Assembly: GCF_900635445.1 (NCBI RefSeq)
Contig: NZ_LR134117.1
Location: 3,720,001-3,784,000 of the forward strand
Source: Serratia odorifera
Lineage (GTDB): Bacteria > Pseudomonadota > Gammaproteobacteria > Enterobacterales > Enterobacteriaceae
Direction of reading: 5' to 3'
DNA length: 64,000 nt
In this document: positions 44,725-53,253 of the stretch, piece by piece
How the letters are laid out: each line of letters begins with the position of its first letter
Numbering within the stretch: position 1 is the stretch's first letter
Notes under the pieces: generated by a model
Seen by the model: only the letters and a program-made list of their open reading frames with translations
The model's database searches: none
Told to the model about the DNA's origin: nothing
Position numbers and translations under genes: made by a program

Positions 44725-45846
44725 TTGAATTATACGTTGATCACTACCGACGCCGGATTGCAGCAGGTCTGCGAACAGGCAAGAAAACATGCGCAGATTG
44801 CGCTCGACACCGAATTTGTCAGAACGCGTACCTACTATCCGCAGTTAGGCCTGATCCAGTTATACGATGGTGAACAACTCTCCCTGATTGATCCACTGCC
44901 AATCAAACAATGGCAGCCGTTTGTCGATCTGCTGGCCGACAGTGCAGTGGTCAAGTTCTTGCACGCCGGTAGCGAAGATCTGGAGGTGTTTTTGAACGCC
45001 TTCAATACGTTGCCCACTCCGCTGGTCGATACGCAGATCCTGGCCGCCTTTACCGGCAAGCCGCTGTCGTGCGGTTTTGCCACTCTGGTGGCGCAATACA
45101 TGCAGGTCGAACTGGATAAAAGCGAATCGCGTACCGACTGGCTGGCGCGTCCATTGACCGAACGCCAGTGCGTGTATGCCGCCGCCGACGTGTTTTATCT
45201 GTTGCCGATGGCCAGGCAGTTGGTGCAGGAAACCGAACAGGCCGGCTGGACCGCTGCCGCCAGCAGCGAGTGCCTGCTGTTGTGCCAACGCCGCAGCGAA
45301 ACGCTGGCGCCGGAACTGGCCTACCGTGAAATCACCAACGCCTGGCAGCTGCGCGCGCGTCAGTTGGGCTGTCTGCAAAAGCTGGCGGAGTGGCGGTTGC
45401 GTCAGGCGCGTGAACGCGATCTGGCGGTTAATTTTGTGGTGCGTGAAGAAAATCTGTGGGCGGTAGCGCGTCATATGCCGGGGTCGTTGGGGGAGCTGGA
45501 TGCCCTTGGCCTGAGTGGTCCGGAAATTCGCTATCACGGTAAAACCCTGCTGGCGCTGGTCGAGGAAGCCAACCAGATGGACGAGAGCGCGTTGCCGCCA
45601 CCGGTCGCGAGCCTGATCGACCAGCCTGGTTACAAGAAAGTGTTCAAGGATATCAAGGCGGCGATCGTTACCGTCAGCGAACAAAGCGGTCTCAGCAGCG
45701 AGCTGTTGGCATCGCGACGTCAGATCAACCAGTTGCTCAATTGGCACTGGAAATTGAAAAACGGCGACGGTCTGCCGGAATTAATCAGTGGTTGGCGTGC
45801 GGAATTATTAGCCGAACCTTTGCAGGCTATTCTGAAGAATTATTAA
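44725..45846 (+). CDS. rnd: Ribonuclease D (Rnd)
   Basis: A 373-residue 3'-5' exoribonuclease that trims tRNA and other small RNA ends. DEDD exonuclease residues are in IALDTEFVRTRTYYPQLGLIQL (Asp28, Glu30), LHAGSEDLEVF and ERQCVYAAADVFYLL. Two HRDC domains follow, with AWQLRARQLGCLQKLAEWR and ELLASRRQINQLLNWHWK. It starts at TTG 44725, as in E. coli, where the weak start keeps RNase D low. Confidence 0.93.
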   Translation: MNYTLITTDAGLQQVCEQARKHAQIALDTEFVRTRTYYPQLGLIQLYDGEQLSLIDPLPIKQWQPFVDLLADSAVVKFLHAGSEDLEVFLNAFNTLPTPLVDTQILAAFTGKPLSCGFATLVAQYMQVELDKSESRTDWLARPLTERQCVYAAADVFYLLPMARQLVQETEQAGWTAAASSECLLLCQRRSETLAPELAYREITNAWQLRARQLGCLQKLAEWRLRQARERDLAVNFVVREENLWAVARHMPGSLGELDALGLSGPEIRYHGKTLLALVEEANQMDESALPPPVASLIDQPGYKKVFKDIKAAIVTVSEQSGLSSELLASRRQINQLLNWHWKLKNGDGLPELISGWRAELLAEPLQAILKNY

Positions 45847-46039
45847 TTAAACGATAAAAGTAACGGGGCAGGGGAAACAGTCTTTGCTCCGTACATTTGT
45901 TGCTGGATAATCTGACCGGATATTTTTGGACCATTTTCAACTTTAAAGAAAGTTGACGCAAAATTAATTGGGATTAATCTCAAACAATAAACGCGTGGAA
46001 ATTACTGTCAAAATACGATTTATCTGGATGCATATACAG

Positions 46040-46070
46040 TTACCCCCTGCAAAAAATATACAGGGGGTAA
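46040..46070. terminator. Hairpin with A/U-rich loop after minE
   Basis: TTACCCCCTG (46040-46049) and CAGGGGGTAA (46061-46070) form a perfect 10-bp stem around CAAAAAATATA. It is just past the minE stop. On the minus strand the loop, not the tail, holds the U-run, so termination is uncertain. It may mark the 3' end of the min transcript. Confidence 0.45.
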
Positions 46071-46084
46071 TTAATGCGTCGCAA

Positions 46085-46354
46085 TCATTTAGCTGCTTCT
46101 TCCGATTCCGGCAACGTCACGTTAAGTTCAAGTACCGAAATATCGTCCCCTTTCTGCTCAAACTGAACGTGGAGCATTTCAGGGTCGATCTGAATGTATT
46201 TGCAGATTACCGCCAGAATGTCGCGTTTCAAATCAGGCAGATACGGGGGCTCACTGTCCCCGCGACGACGTTCTGCAACGATAATCTGCAGCCGTTCCTT
46301 GGCTACACTGGCTGTCGATTTTTTGCGGGACAGAAAAAAGTCTAACAAAGCCAT
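46085..46354 (-). CDS. minE: Cell division topological specificity factor MinE
   Basis: An 89-residue protein that stimulates MinD ATPase and drives pole-to-pole oscillation. The N-terminus MALLDFFLSRKKSTASVAKE is the membrane/MinD-binding segment. LQIIVAERRRGDSEPPYLPDL and the dimerising C-terminal half follow. It is three bases after minD on the same strand. Intact. Confidence 0.96.
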   Translation of the reverse strand: MALLDFFLSRKKSTASVAKERLQIIVAERRRGDSEPPYLPDLKRDILAVICKYIQIDPEMLHVQFEQKGDDISVLELNVTLPESEEAAK

Positions 46355-46357
46355 GGT

Positions 46358-47170
46358 TTATCCCCCAAAAAGGCGTTTCAGGAAGCCCTTCTTCTCTTCT
46401 TCGATGAAGCGGAATGGGCGTTCTTCTCCTAACAAGCGGTTAACGGTGTCGTCGTAGGCCTTGCCGGCGTCAGACTCGTGGTCCAGGATGACGGGTTCGC
46501 CCTGGTTGGAGGCGCGCAGCACCGATTGATCTTCCGGTATCACGCCGACCAGTGGAATACGCAGGATTTCCAGCACGTCTTCCATGCTCAGCATGTCGCC
46601 ACGGCTAACGCGGCCCGGATTGTAACGGGTGAGCAGCAGGTGTTCCTTGATGGCTTCCTTCCCCTGTTCCGCACGGCGCGATTTGGACGACAGGATACCC
46701 AGAATGCGGTCCGAGTCGCGTACTGACGACACTTCCGGGTTGGTGGTAATAATGGCTTCATCGGCGAAGTACAGCGCCATCAGCGCGCCGGTTTCGATAC
46801 CTGCCGGTGAGTCACAGACCACAAAATCGAAATCCATCTCGCCCAGTTCGTTGAGCACTTTTTCAACGCCTTCACGGGTCAGCGCGTCTTTGTCGCGCGT
46901 TTGTGATGCGGGCAGAATGAACAGGTTTTCGGTGCGTTTATCCTTGATGAGCGCCTGGTTGAGCGTGGCGTCACCCTGGATCACGTTAACGAAATCGTAA
47001 ACCACGCGGCGTTCGCAGCCCATGATAAGGTCAAGGTTACGCAGGCCGATGTCGAAATCGATAACCACGGTTTTCTTGCCTTTTTGGGCCAAGCCGGTCG
47101 CAATGGCCGCGCTCGAAGTGGTCTTGCCAACGCCCCCTTTACCCGATGTAACAACAATAATGCGTGCCAT
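46358..47170 (-). CDS. minD: Septum site-determining ATPase MinD
   Basis: A 270-residue ParA/MinD ATPase. The deviant Walker A is GKGGVGKTTSS at residues 10-20. VCDSPAGIETGAL holds the switch region. The C-terminal amphipathic membrane-targeting helix is EEKKGFLKRLFGG. It recruits MinC to the membrane and is released by MinE. It lies between minC and minE. Confidence 0.96.
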   Translation of the reverse strand: MARIIVVTSGKGGVGKTTSSAAIATGLAQKGKKTVVIDFDIGLRNLDLIMGCERRVVYDFVNVIQGDATLNQALIKDKRTENLFILPASQTRDKDALTREGVEKVLNELGEMDFDFVVCDSPAGIETGALMALYFADEAIITTNPEVSSVRDSDRILGILSSKSRRAEQGKEAIKEHLLLTRYNPGRVSRGDMLSMEDVLEILRIPLVGVIPEDQSVLRASNQGEPVILDHESDAGKAYDDTVNRLLGEERPFRFIEEEKKGFLKRLFGG

Positions 47171-47195
47171 GAAATGGATTCCTTGTCAAAAGGGC

Positions 47196-47890
47196 TTAAT
47201 TTAAAGGTTGTATGGTTAAAGCGTTATCCAACAGGCTGAGTCGCACTGCCTGCCCGGAATATTCGGACGGGATTTGGTCGCTCAACCAGTACTGCCCTGC
47301 GATAGAGACTAGCTCAGCGCCCAGGTGCGTGCAAAAAATCTGACATTGCGTATCACCTGAAGCGCCGCCAGCGCACGACCGCGCATCGAACCGTAGATAT
47401 GAATGTTGCCGTCGGCAATCAATTCGGCACCGGCACTGACGCTGCTGGTCACGATTAAATCGCAGTTGCGGGCATAAATTTGTTGGCCGGAACGGACAGG
47501 CGTGCTGATGGTGCGCGTTTTGGCCGGGGCATTTTCCGCTACCGGCGCTACGGCCGGCGGTGCGTCAACGGCCACTTTCTGGCCTTTGCCCTCGCTCATC
47601 AACGGCAAGCCGGCACGGGCAATAGCCCGTTTTTGCCGCTCATCTTTACAACCGCTGATGCCCACCACGCGCAAGCCTGCAGCCGTAACGGCCTGTTGGA
47701 GTTCTTTCCAGTTCGCATCGCCGTTAAGCGTAGCAACGTTGATAACAACAGGGGCGTTTTTGAGAAAAGCGGGCGCTTGCTCGACTTTTTCCTGTAACGC
47801 CTGGCGAATTACCTCGGGTTGCGAATTATGCAAATGAACAACCGATAGGGTAAAACTGCTGCCTTTTAGCTCAATTGGCGATTGTGACAT
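47196..47890 (-). CDS. minC: Septum site-determining protein MinC; one frame break
   Basis: Inhibitor of FtsZ ring formation. The corrected protein is 231 residues. It has an N-terminal FtsZ-binding domain (SPIELKGSSFTLSVVHLHNS), a Pro/Ala-rich linker (VDAPPAVAPVAENAPA), and a C-terminal beta-helix MinD-binding domain with IYARNCDLIVTSSVSAGAEL. One C is missing near 47365-47368. Adding it restores RGRALAGASGDTQCQIFCTH, the key MinD-interface stretch, and the end ALTIQPLN at 47196. As printed the protein ends early at 47309. Confidence 0.94.
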
Positions 47891-48026
47891 CTATCCTGAC
47901 TCAGTCTCAGCAACTTTAAATCCCCGGAATACCACTCGGGGTGCGATATTCCGATGTACTAGAAGCATGTTATAGTCAGAGTTATATCCAGGCAAGATAC
48001 TGCCCCAATTAAATAGAGTTAAAAAA

Positions 48027-48296
48027 ATGCTTTGTGTGATCTATAGAAGCCCAAAACGTGACCAAACTTATCTTTATGTCGAAAAAAAAGACGATTTTTC
48101 TCGCGTACCGGAAGATTTGCTGAAAAGTTTCGGTACGCCGCAGTTTGCCATGCTGCTTAATCTTGAAGGGCGTAAAAGATTAGCCAATGCGGATATTGAA
48201 AAAGTGAAAGAGGCCTTGCAGGAAGAAGGGTTTTATCTGCAATTCCCGCCGCCGGTAGAAAATTTATTAAATCAGCATCTGACCGGCGGGGAGTAA
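48027..48296 (+). CDS. ycgL: YcgL domain protein
   Basis: An 89-residue YcgL-family (UPF0745) protein, starting MLCVIYRSPKRDQTYLYVEK and containing FGTPQFAMLLNLEGRKRLAN and EEGFYLQFPPPVENLL, which are family hallmarks. The function is unknown. It is divergent from minC, as in E. coli. Confidence 0.93.
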   Translation: MLCVIYRSPKRDQTYLYVEKKDDFSRVPEDLLKSFGTPQFAMLLNLEGRKRLANADIEKVKEALQEEGFYLQFPPPVENLLNQHLTGGE

Positions 48297-48378
48297 TATT
48301 CGCCGGTTGTCTGCCCCCGGCCGGGCGACGGTTGCCAACAGGTGACGGGCCCGGTTTGCTTCGAGAAGGAATATTGCG

Positions 48379-49502
48379 ATGAAATTGTCGGCTCCCGCTC
48401 TGATGATCACCACCCTGGTGCTGGCAGGCTGCGCCAGCAAAGACAATATCGCGGCGTCTGCGCCAGCAACGGCGTCAACGGCTGATGTGGCCCCGGCCTC
48501 AACCGGCGGGATGCTGAAGCCGTCAGTCTCATCGAACGGCATGCTGAAGCCACCGACCGCACCGGCGGACACTACGCTGGCGCAGACGGGGCGCGATCCG
48601 GCGGAGTTTCCCGCGTATGTCGAAGCGCTCAAGCGCCAGGCCGTGGCTCAGGGCATCGATCGGCAAACCGTCGACAGCGCGTTTGCCAATGTGCATTTCG
48701 TTGATCGGGTGATCAAGGCCGACCGCAACCAGCTCGAGAAAAAAATAACGCTGGATGTTTATCTGCAACGCGTTCTGTCGCCGACGAAAATTCAGCAGGG
48801 GCGGCAGCTGCTGCGACAGTACCAACCGCAGCTGGCGCGAGCGACTGCACGTTATGGGGTACCGGAGCGCTATATCGTGGCGTTGTGGGCAATGGAAAGC
48901 CATTACGGCAAAATACAGGGCAAGGAAGACGTGGTGTCGGCACTGTCGACGCTGGCCTTTGAAGGGCGACGAGAAGCCTTCTTTAGTAAACAGCTGATGG
49001 CGGCATTGCAGATTATTCAGCAGGGGCATGTTCCGGCTGAGCAGTTAACCGGATCCTGGGCCGGTGCCATGGGCCAGTGCCAATTTATGCCCAGCTCGTT
49101 CCTGAGCTACGGTGCCGACGGCGATGGCGATGGGCGTATCGATATCTGGCATAACCTTGATGATGTCTTTGCTTCAACCGCCAACTACCTGGCAACCGAA
49201 GGCTGGAAGCCGGGATTGGCTGGGGGCGTGAAGTGACACTGCCGTCGGGCTTCGGCAGTGGCCATCTGGGGCTGAAAAACGGCCAGGCGCGCAGCGTCAA
49301 CCAGTGGGCGGCGATGGGCATCAGGCAGGCGGACGGTTCAGCGCTGCCGAGCGCTACTCTGCGCAGTTGGATAATTACGCCGGATGATGCGCAGGGGCGC
49401 GCATTCATGGTTTATGATAATTTCCGTACTATTATGCATTGGAATCGTTCATATTATTTTGCCATCAGCGTGGGTATGATGGCCGACGCTGTCGGACAAT
49501 AA
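48379..49502 (+). CDS. MltB-family lytic murein transglycosylase; one frame break
   Basis: An outer-membrane lipoprotein, about 374 residues when corrected. The signal peptide ends in VLAGC (Cys18). A Ser/Ala/Pro-rich linker with two near-repeats (GGMLKPSVSSNGMLKPPTAP) precedes the SLT_2 domain. The catalytic Glu is in ALWAMESHYGKIQGKEDVV, with GSWAGAMGQCQFMPSSFL following. One T is missing at ~49220. Restoring it joins ATEGWKPGLAW to GREVTLPSGFG and the C-terminal part ending GMMADAVGQ. It cleaves the glycan backbone of peptidoglycan. Which paralogue it is by name I cannot say. Confidence 0.86.
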
Positions 49503-49560
49503 TTCAGCTTATCAGGCCTTGGCCACCAGATTGCCGGGGCATTTTTGTCAGGAGTCAGGT

Positions 49561-50217
49561 ATGTACCAACATAGAGACTGGCAGGGCGCGTTACTCGATT
49601 TTCCGGTTAACAAAGTGGTCTGCGTGGGCAGCAACTATGCCGATCACATCAAGGAGATGGGCAGCGCCAAATCGGCAGAACCGGTAATTTTCATCAAGCC
49701 GGAAACCGCGCTGTGCGATATGCGCCAACCGGTAGCCATCCCGAAGGAATTAGGTGCCGTACATCATGAAGTTGAACTGGCGGTATTGATCGGCACGCCG
49801 CTCAAACAGGCCAATGAAGACCGCGTGGCCCGGGCAATTGCCGGCTACGGCGTGGCGCTGGATCTGACGCTGCGCGATTTGCAGGCCGGCTTCAAAAAAG
49901 CCGGGCAGCCGTGGGAAAAGGCCAAGGGTTTTGACGGTTCCTGTCCGATTTCGGGGTTTATCCCGGTAGCCGAGTTTGGCGATCCGCAGAATGCCGAACT
50001 GAAACTGACGGTGAACGATGACGTACGTCAGCAGGGTAACACCCGCGATATGATTACGCCGATCTTGCCGTTGATCGCCTATATGAGCCGTTTCTTTACC
50101 CTGCGAGCCGGCGATATTATTCTGACCGGCACCCCGCAAGGCGTGGGTCCGATGACATCCGGCGACATGCTCAACGTGTCGCTGAACGGTAAAACGCTCA
50201 ACACCCGCGTCATTTAA
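49561..50217 (+). CDS. ycgM: Fumarylacetoacetate hydrolase family protein YcgM
   Basis: A 218-residue FAH-family protein. Key features are VGSNYADHIKEMG, PVIFIKPETAL, and the metal-binding HHEVELAVLIG, where the two glutamates and a later Asp (VALDLTLRD) hold Mg or Mn. FTLRAGDIILTGTPQGVG closes the fold. Related enzymes act as acylpyruvases or oxaloacetate tautomerases. The substrate here is not proven. ATG 49561 is set by CAGGAGTCAGG upstream. Confidence 0.9.
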   Translation: MYQHRDWQGALLDFPVNKVVCVGSNYADHIKEMGSAKSAEPVIFIKPETALCDMRQPVAIPKELGAVHHEVELAVLIGTPLKQANEDRVARAIAGYGVALDLTLRDLQAGFKKAGQPWEKAKGFDGSCPISGFIPVAEFGDPQNAELKLTVNDDVRQQGNTRDMITPILPLIAYMSRFFTLRAGDIILTGTPQGVGPMTSGDMLNVSLNGKTLNTRVI

Positions 50218-50416
50218 TCGCCGATGCCGCCGCGGCGGCATTATGCGTTCAGCGCGCGTCACGCGCCGTTTCTGGCGGCATTGACGCGCCAGTCCATCAG
50301 CGTCATCACCCAGCGCTAATCAAGGGATGATGCCATCGTGATTTGCACGTATAATAAGATATACACTCGCCGCCTGTTCTCAGGCAGAAGTTCAATTACC
50401 TATACCGGACGTCAAC

Positions 50417-50864
50417 ATGTCACAAACTCCCTTTTTGGCAAACCAAAACGCTGGCTGAAATGTCGGAAAAAGAATGGGAATCGCTGTGCGACGGTTGTGG
50501 GCAATGCTGTTTGAATAAGCTGATCGACGAAGATACCGACGAAATTTATTTTACCAATGTCGCCTGCAACCAACTGAACATCAAATCTTGCCAGTGTCGT
50601 AACTATGAACGCCGTTTCGAGCTGGAAGAAGACTGCATCAAACTGACGCGGGAAAATCTGGTCACCTTTGACTGGCTGCCGCCGACCTGCGCCTATCGCC
50701 TGATCGGAGAAGGCAAACCGTTGTTCCCGTGGCATCCGCTGATCAGCGGTTCCAAGGCGGCGATGCACGGCGAACGCATTACGGTACGCCATATTGCGGT
50801 GCGCGAAAGTGAAGTGGTGGACTGGCAGGATCACATATTGAACAAGCCCAGTTGGGCGCGTTGA
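50417..50864 (+). CDS. ycgN: YcgN family cysteine cluster protein; one frame break
   Basis: The corrected protein is 148 residues starting MSQTPFWQTKTLAEMSEKEW. The family is defined by the N-terminal cysteine cluster LCDGCGQCCLNKL and later NVACNQLNIKSCQCRNYERR, which may bind Fe-S or zinc. The function is unknown. The 5-T run at 50432-50436 has one extra base, which kills the frame after 13 codons. With four T the text joins smoothly. E. coli ycgN lies near ycgM too. Confidence 0.9.
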
Positions 50865-50990
50865 GCGACACCAACGACAGCCTTGCTTAAGGTTATGTAA
50901 ATTAAGCCTCTGCGATGCGCCGTAGGCTTCATATTTTCAGCAATGTCCGGTAGTTTGGCGGCACCCTAAGCTCGGTTCAGAGTAAAAAAT

Positions 50991-51062
50991 ATGAAGATGG
51001 TGCGGCTGTTTGCCATTGCTGGAGCGCTGATTGTGCTCGTTTACTACCTTACCCACTCCTGA
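50991..51062 (+). CDS. Putative 23-residue membrane peptide
   Basis: The ORF MKMVRLFAIAGALIVLVYYL (then THS) has a two-positive N-terminus and one hydrophobic helix, the shape of known enterobacterial small membrane proteins. It lies between ycgN and the terminator it would share with dsbB. The ribosome site (GAG, 11 bases upstream) is weak. I do not recognise a family. It may be real or a chance ORF. Confidence 0.4.
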   Translation: MKMVRLFAIAGALIVLVYYLTHS

Positions 51063-51098
51063 CGCGTTGTTATGTATAAAACAGCGAGTTTTGCCAAC

Positions 51099-51127
51099 AA
51101 AAAAGGCGCCATGGCGGCGCCTTTTTT
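51099..51127. terminator. Bidirectional terminator downstream of dsbB
   Basis: AAAAAAGGCGCC, loop ATGGC and GGCGCCTTTTTT form a symmetric terminator usable on both strands. It lies 13 bases beyond the dsbB stop. Confidence 0.9.
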
Positions 51128-51139
51128 ATTGCGATGGGC

Positions 51140-51670
51140 TTAGCGGCCGAACAGGTCACGGCGACGCGGGCGCACAAACTGGGCGATCAGCACAATGACG
51201 GCTATGACCAGATAAGCGGCGAAAATGCCAACCAGCCACTGCGGCATCTCCAGGCTCAGAAATTGCCACTGACGCACAGAACAGTCACCCGACGCGTGGA
51301 ATACTGCCGGCAGCCATTTGTCCAGCGGCAGCCATGAAGGGAAGCTGACGAAGAAATCACAGGTATTGAACGGCGACGGGTGTAGCTGGATCATGGTGTG
51401 TTTCCAGGCCAGTTGCACGCCTTCCCAGGCACTGTAAATCCACAGCAGGATGGCGGCGTAGCGCAGCGGCGTTTTCGGCGCGATCGCGCCAACCAGTGAA
51501 GCGCCAAGGATGCCAAACAGCGCGCAACGTTCATAGATGCACATGACGCAGGGTTGCAGCAGCATCACATGCTGAAAATAGAGCGCAACCAGCTCAAGCA
51601 CCAGCGCCGTCAGCGCCATCAGTAGCCAAGCACCGCGCCCCTGCGAGCAACGGTTAAAAAATTGCAACAT
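51140..51670 (-). CDS. dsbB: Disulfide bond formation protein DsbB
   Basis: A 176-residue inner-membrane quinone reductase that reoxidises periplasmic DsbA. It has four helices. The first periplasmic loop has Cys41-x-x-Cys44 in QPCVMCIYERC. The second has the Cys pair in SPFNTCDFF and HASGDCSVRQ. I use MLQFFNRCSQGRGAW at 51670. The frame is open 36 codons further up, but that text is not DsbB-like. The C-terminus RPRRRDLFGR is positive-inside. Confidence 0.95.
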   Translation of the reverse strand: MLQFFNRCSQGRGAWLLMALTALVLELVALYFQHVMLLQPCVMCIYERCALFGILGASLVGAIAPKTPLRYAAILLWIYSAWEGVQLAWKHTMIQLHPSPFNTCDFFVSFPSWLPLDKWLPAVFHASGDCSVRQWQFLSLEMPQWLVGIFAAYLVIAVIVLIAQFVRPRRRDLFGR

Positions 51671-51847
51671 ATCTTTGTTCTTCCATGCAGTAAGCAGTTG
51701 AACCGGCAGTGTAAACCAATTCAAACCGGCTGCCAGCATCTCATAGCTAAATCGATGCAAAATAAATCGCCGCAGCAAGCGTCCGTCGCTCTGGAGGCGC
51801 CTGCACTGTCGCGCTATACCATGGTGAAAGAACTGGATTTAATCCTG

Positions 51848-52045
51848 CAGGTGCCGATGATATCCGGCCGCCGACAGGAGATCGGCACCTGATGCCTTAC
51901 GGGCATCGGCCATCAATCGGCAGGGCGCTGGCACCGGTCTCCTGGCTATACGTCGAGGGGCGGCAATCCCCTCAGCGCGGGTTTCATCGGCAGGATAAGG
52001 CAACCGCTGCGGTGACCTTGCCCATGGGATATCGACCTATGGGGT
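51848..52045. other. Structured intergenic region with a B12-box-like motif
   Basis: This interval is packed with inverted repeats. CAGGTGCCGAT (51848) pairs with ATCGGCACCTG (51881), GATGCC (51891) with GGCATC (51902), and GCGCTG (51925) with CAGCGC (51973) enclosing AGGGG/CCCCT. On the minus strand GCCAGGAGACCGGTGCC resembles the 3' B12 box of cobalamin riboswitches, but the rest of that fold (the GCCACTG and GGGAAGG segments) is not convincing, and no vitamin B12 gene follows. It may be a decayed riboswitch or another RNA. I see no protein gene here beyond a doubtful 45-codon ORF at 51755-51892. Confidence 0.35.
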
Positions 52046-52222
52046 GATAAGTCGGGATGGCTGTTTTTTTGCTCTGAAGTAAAATATTTTTATAAAAATT
52101 AAAAAATGATTTAACGCAATAACTCCCATCGTGGCGCTGTGATAACGTGACCAGCAACTTTTACCACCAGCCGTATAAGGGATATCAATCGGTATTGACC
52201 GTTGCTATCGCCTGGAGGAGCC

Positions 52223-53152
52223 ATGCCTTATTTCCTGTTAACTTTCGCCGCCTGTTTTTGGGGAGGCAATTACGTGGTGGGCCATCTACTGGTTGCACAA
52301 GCCGATCCGATCATCTTGTCCACCGCGCGTTGGTTACTCACGGCGCTACTACTGATGACGCTTTACTGTAATCAGGTCAGGCAACAATGGGCAGTGATGA
52401 GAAAAGCCAAGGGCACCATCCTGTTTTTAGCCCTGTGCGGACAGGTGCTATTCCCTCTGACACTTTATATCGGTTTACAGTACACCTCCTCATTGAATGC
52501 GGCGATCTACCTGTCGACCACGCCGGCGTTAGTATTGCTAATCAACAAGTTGATTTTCAAGGAACGTATTTCATCGCGCAATATTTATGGCGTTCTGCTC
52601 AGTTCACTTGGCGTGGTGTACCTGGTGTTGCAGGGCGATTTGCTGCACGTTGATAGCTTGAAGAATTTAAATCGTGGTGACGTCTGGACCATGGGCTCTG
52701 CCATCAGTTGGGCGCTTTACTGTGCATTCTTGCGCATAAAACCACGGGAAATTACCGGCAATGCCTTTGTTGCCGTCAGTGCGTTGATTGGCGCGGTGAT
52801 GCTATTACCGATACTGGCGTTCAGAGTTTGGCAGCCGGGTCAGCTGAATTTGGCGGTTTATCTGCAACCAGGATTCCTGGCAGGCTTGGCCTACCTGATC
52901 GTTTTCCCTTCATGGCTGGCCTATTTGCTGTGGAACAAAGGTATTCTGGCTATCGGTGCTACCCGCGGAGAAATCTATTCCCACCTGATTCCATTAAGCG
53001 GTGGCGTATTGAGCATTTTGTTCCTGCAGGTGCCGTTGCACGCATTTCATCTGGTCAGCGCGCTGCTGATTACCTTGGGCATTGCGTTATGTTCTGGGAC
53101 CCAAAAAAGGGCGGCTGACCCATCGGCGCAGTCCGCGCACTCGGCAGATTAA
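52223..53152 (+). CDS. EamA/DMT-family transporter
   Basis: A 309-residue membrane protein with ten predicted helices in two EamA halves, typical of drug/metabolite (RhtA/YdcZ-like) exporters. The first half starts MPYFLLTFAACFWGGNYVVGH, where the FWGGN pattern is the family entry, and the second half starts at DVWTMGSAISWALYCAFLRI. The substrate is unknown and is often an amino acid or small metabolite in this family. The start has GGAGGAG directly upstream. It is alone between dsbB and nhaB, an accessory insertion relative to the E. coli order. Confidence 0.86.
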   Translation: MPYFLLTFAACFWGGNYVVGHLLVAQADPIILSTARWLLTALLLMTLYCNQVRQQWAVMRKAKGTILFLALCGQVLFPLTLYIGLQYTSSLNAAIYLSTTPALVLLINKLIFKERISSRNIYGVLLSSLGVVYLVLQGDLLHVDSLKNLNRGDVWTMGSAISWALYCAFLRIKPREITGNAFVAVSALIGAVMLLPILAFRVWQPGQLNLAVYLQPGFLAGLAYLIVFPSWLAYLLWNKGILAIGATRGEIYSHLIPLSGGVLSILFLQVPLHAFHLVSALLITLGIALCSGTQKRAADPSAQSAHSAD

Positions 53153-53191
53153 TGTTTGTCAGATCGCGTGACCTTGATGCCGATAGCGGCC

Positions 53192-53214
53192 GCACCGGCG
53201 ATATAAGCCGGTGC
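53192..53214. terminator. Hairpin between the EamA gene and nhaB
   Basis: GCACCGGC and GCCGGTGC form a perfect 8-bp stem with a 7-base A/T loop, between two convergent genes. There is no T-tract, so the call is tentative. Confidence 0.4.
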
Positions 53215-53253
53215 AAGACCGCTGTCGCTATCTCAGGCGGCAGTCAGAGCCCG

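Noticed and set aside
51755..51892. 45-codon plus-strand ORF upstream of the structured region
   Set aside because: No ribosome site, no hydrophobic or domain signal, and its 3' half is made of the inverted repeat. Better explained by the structure.
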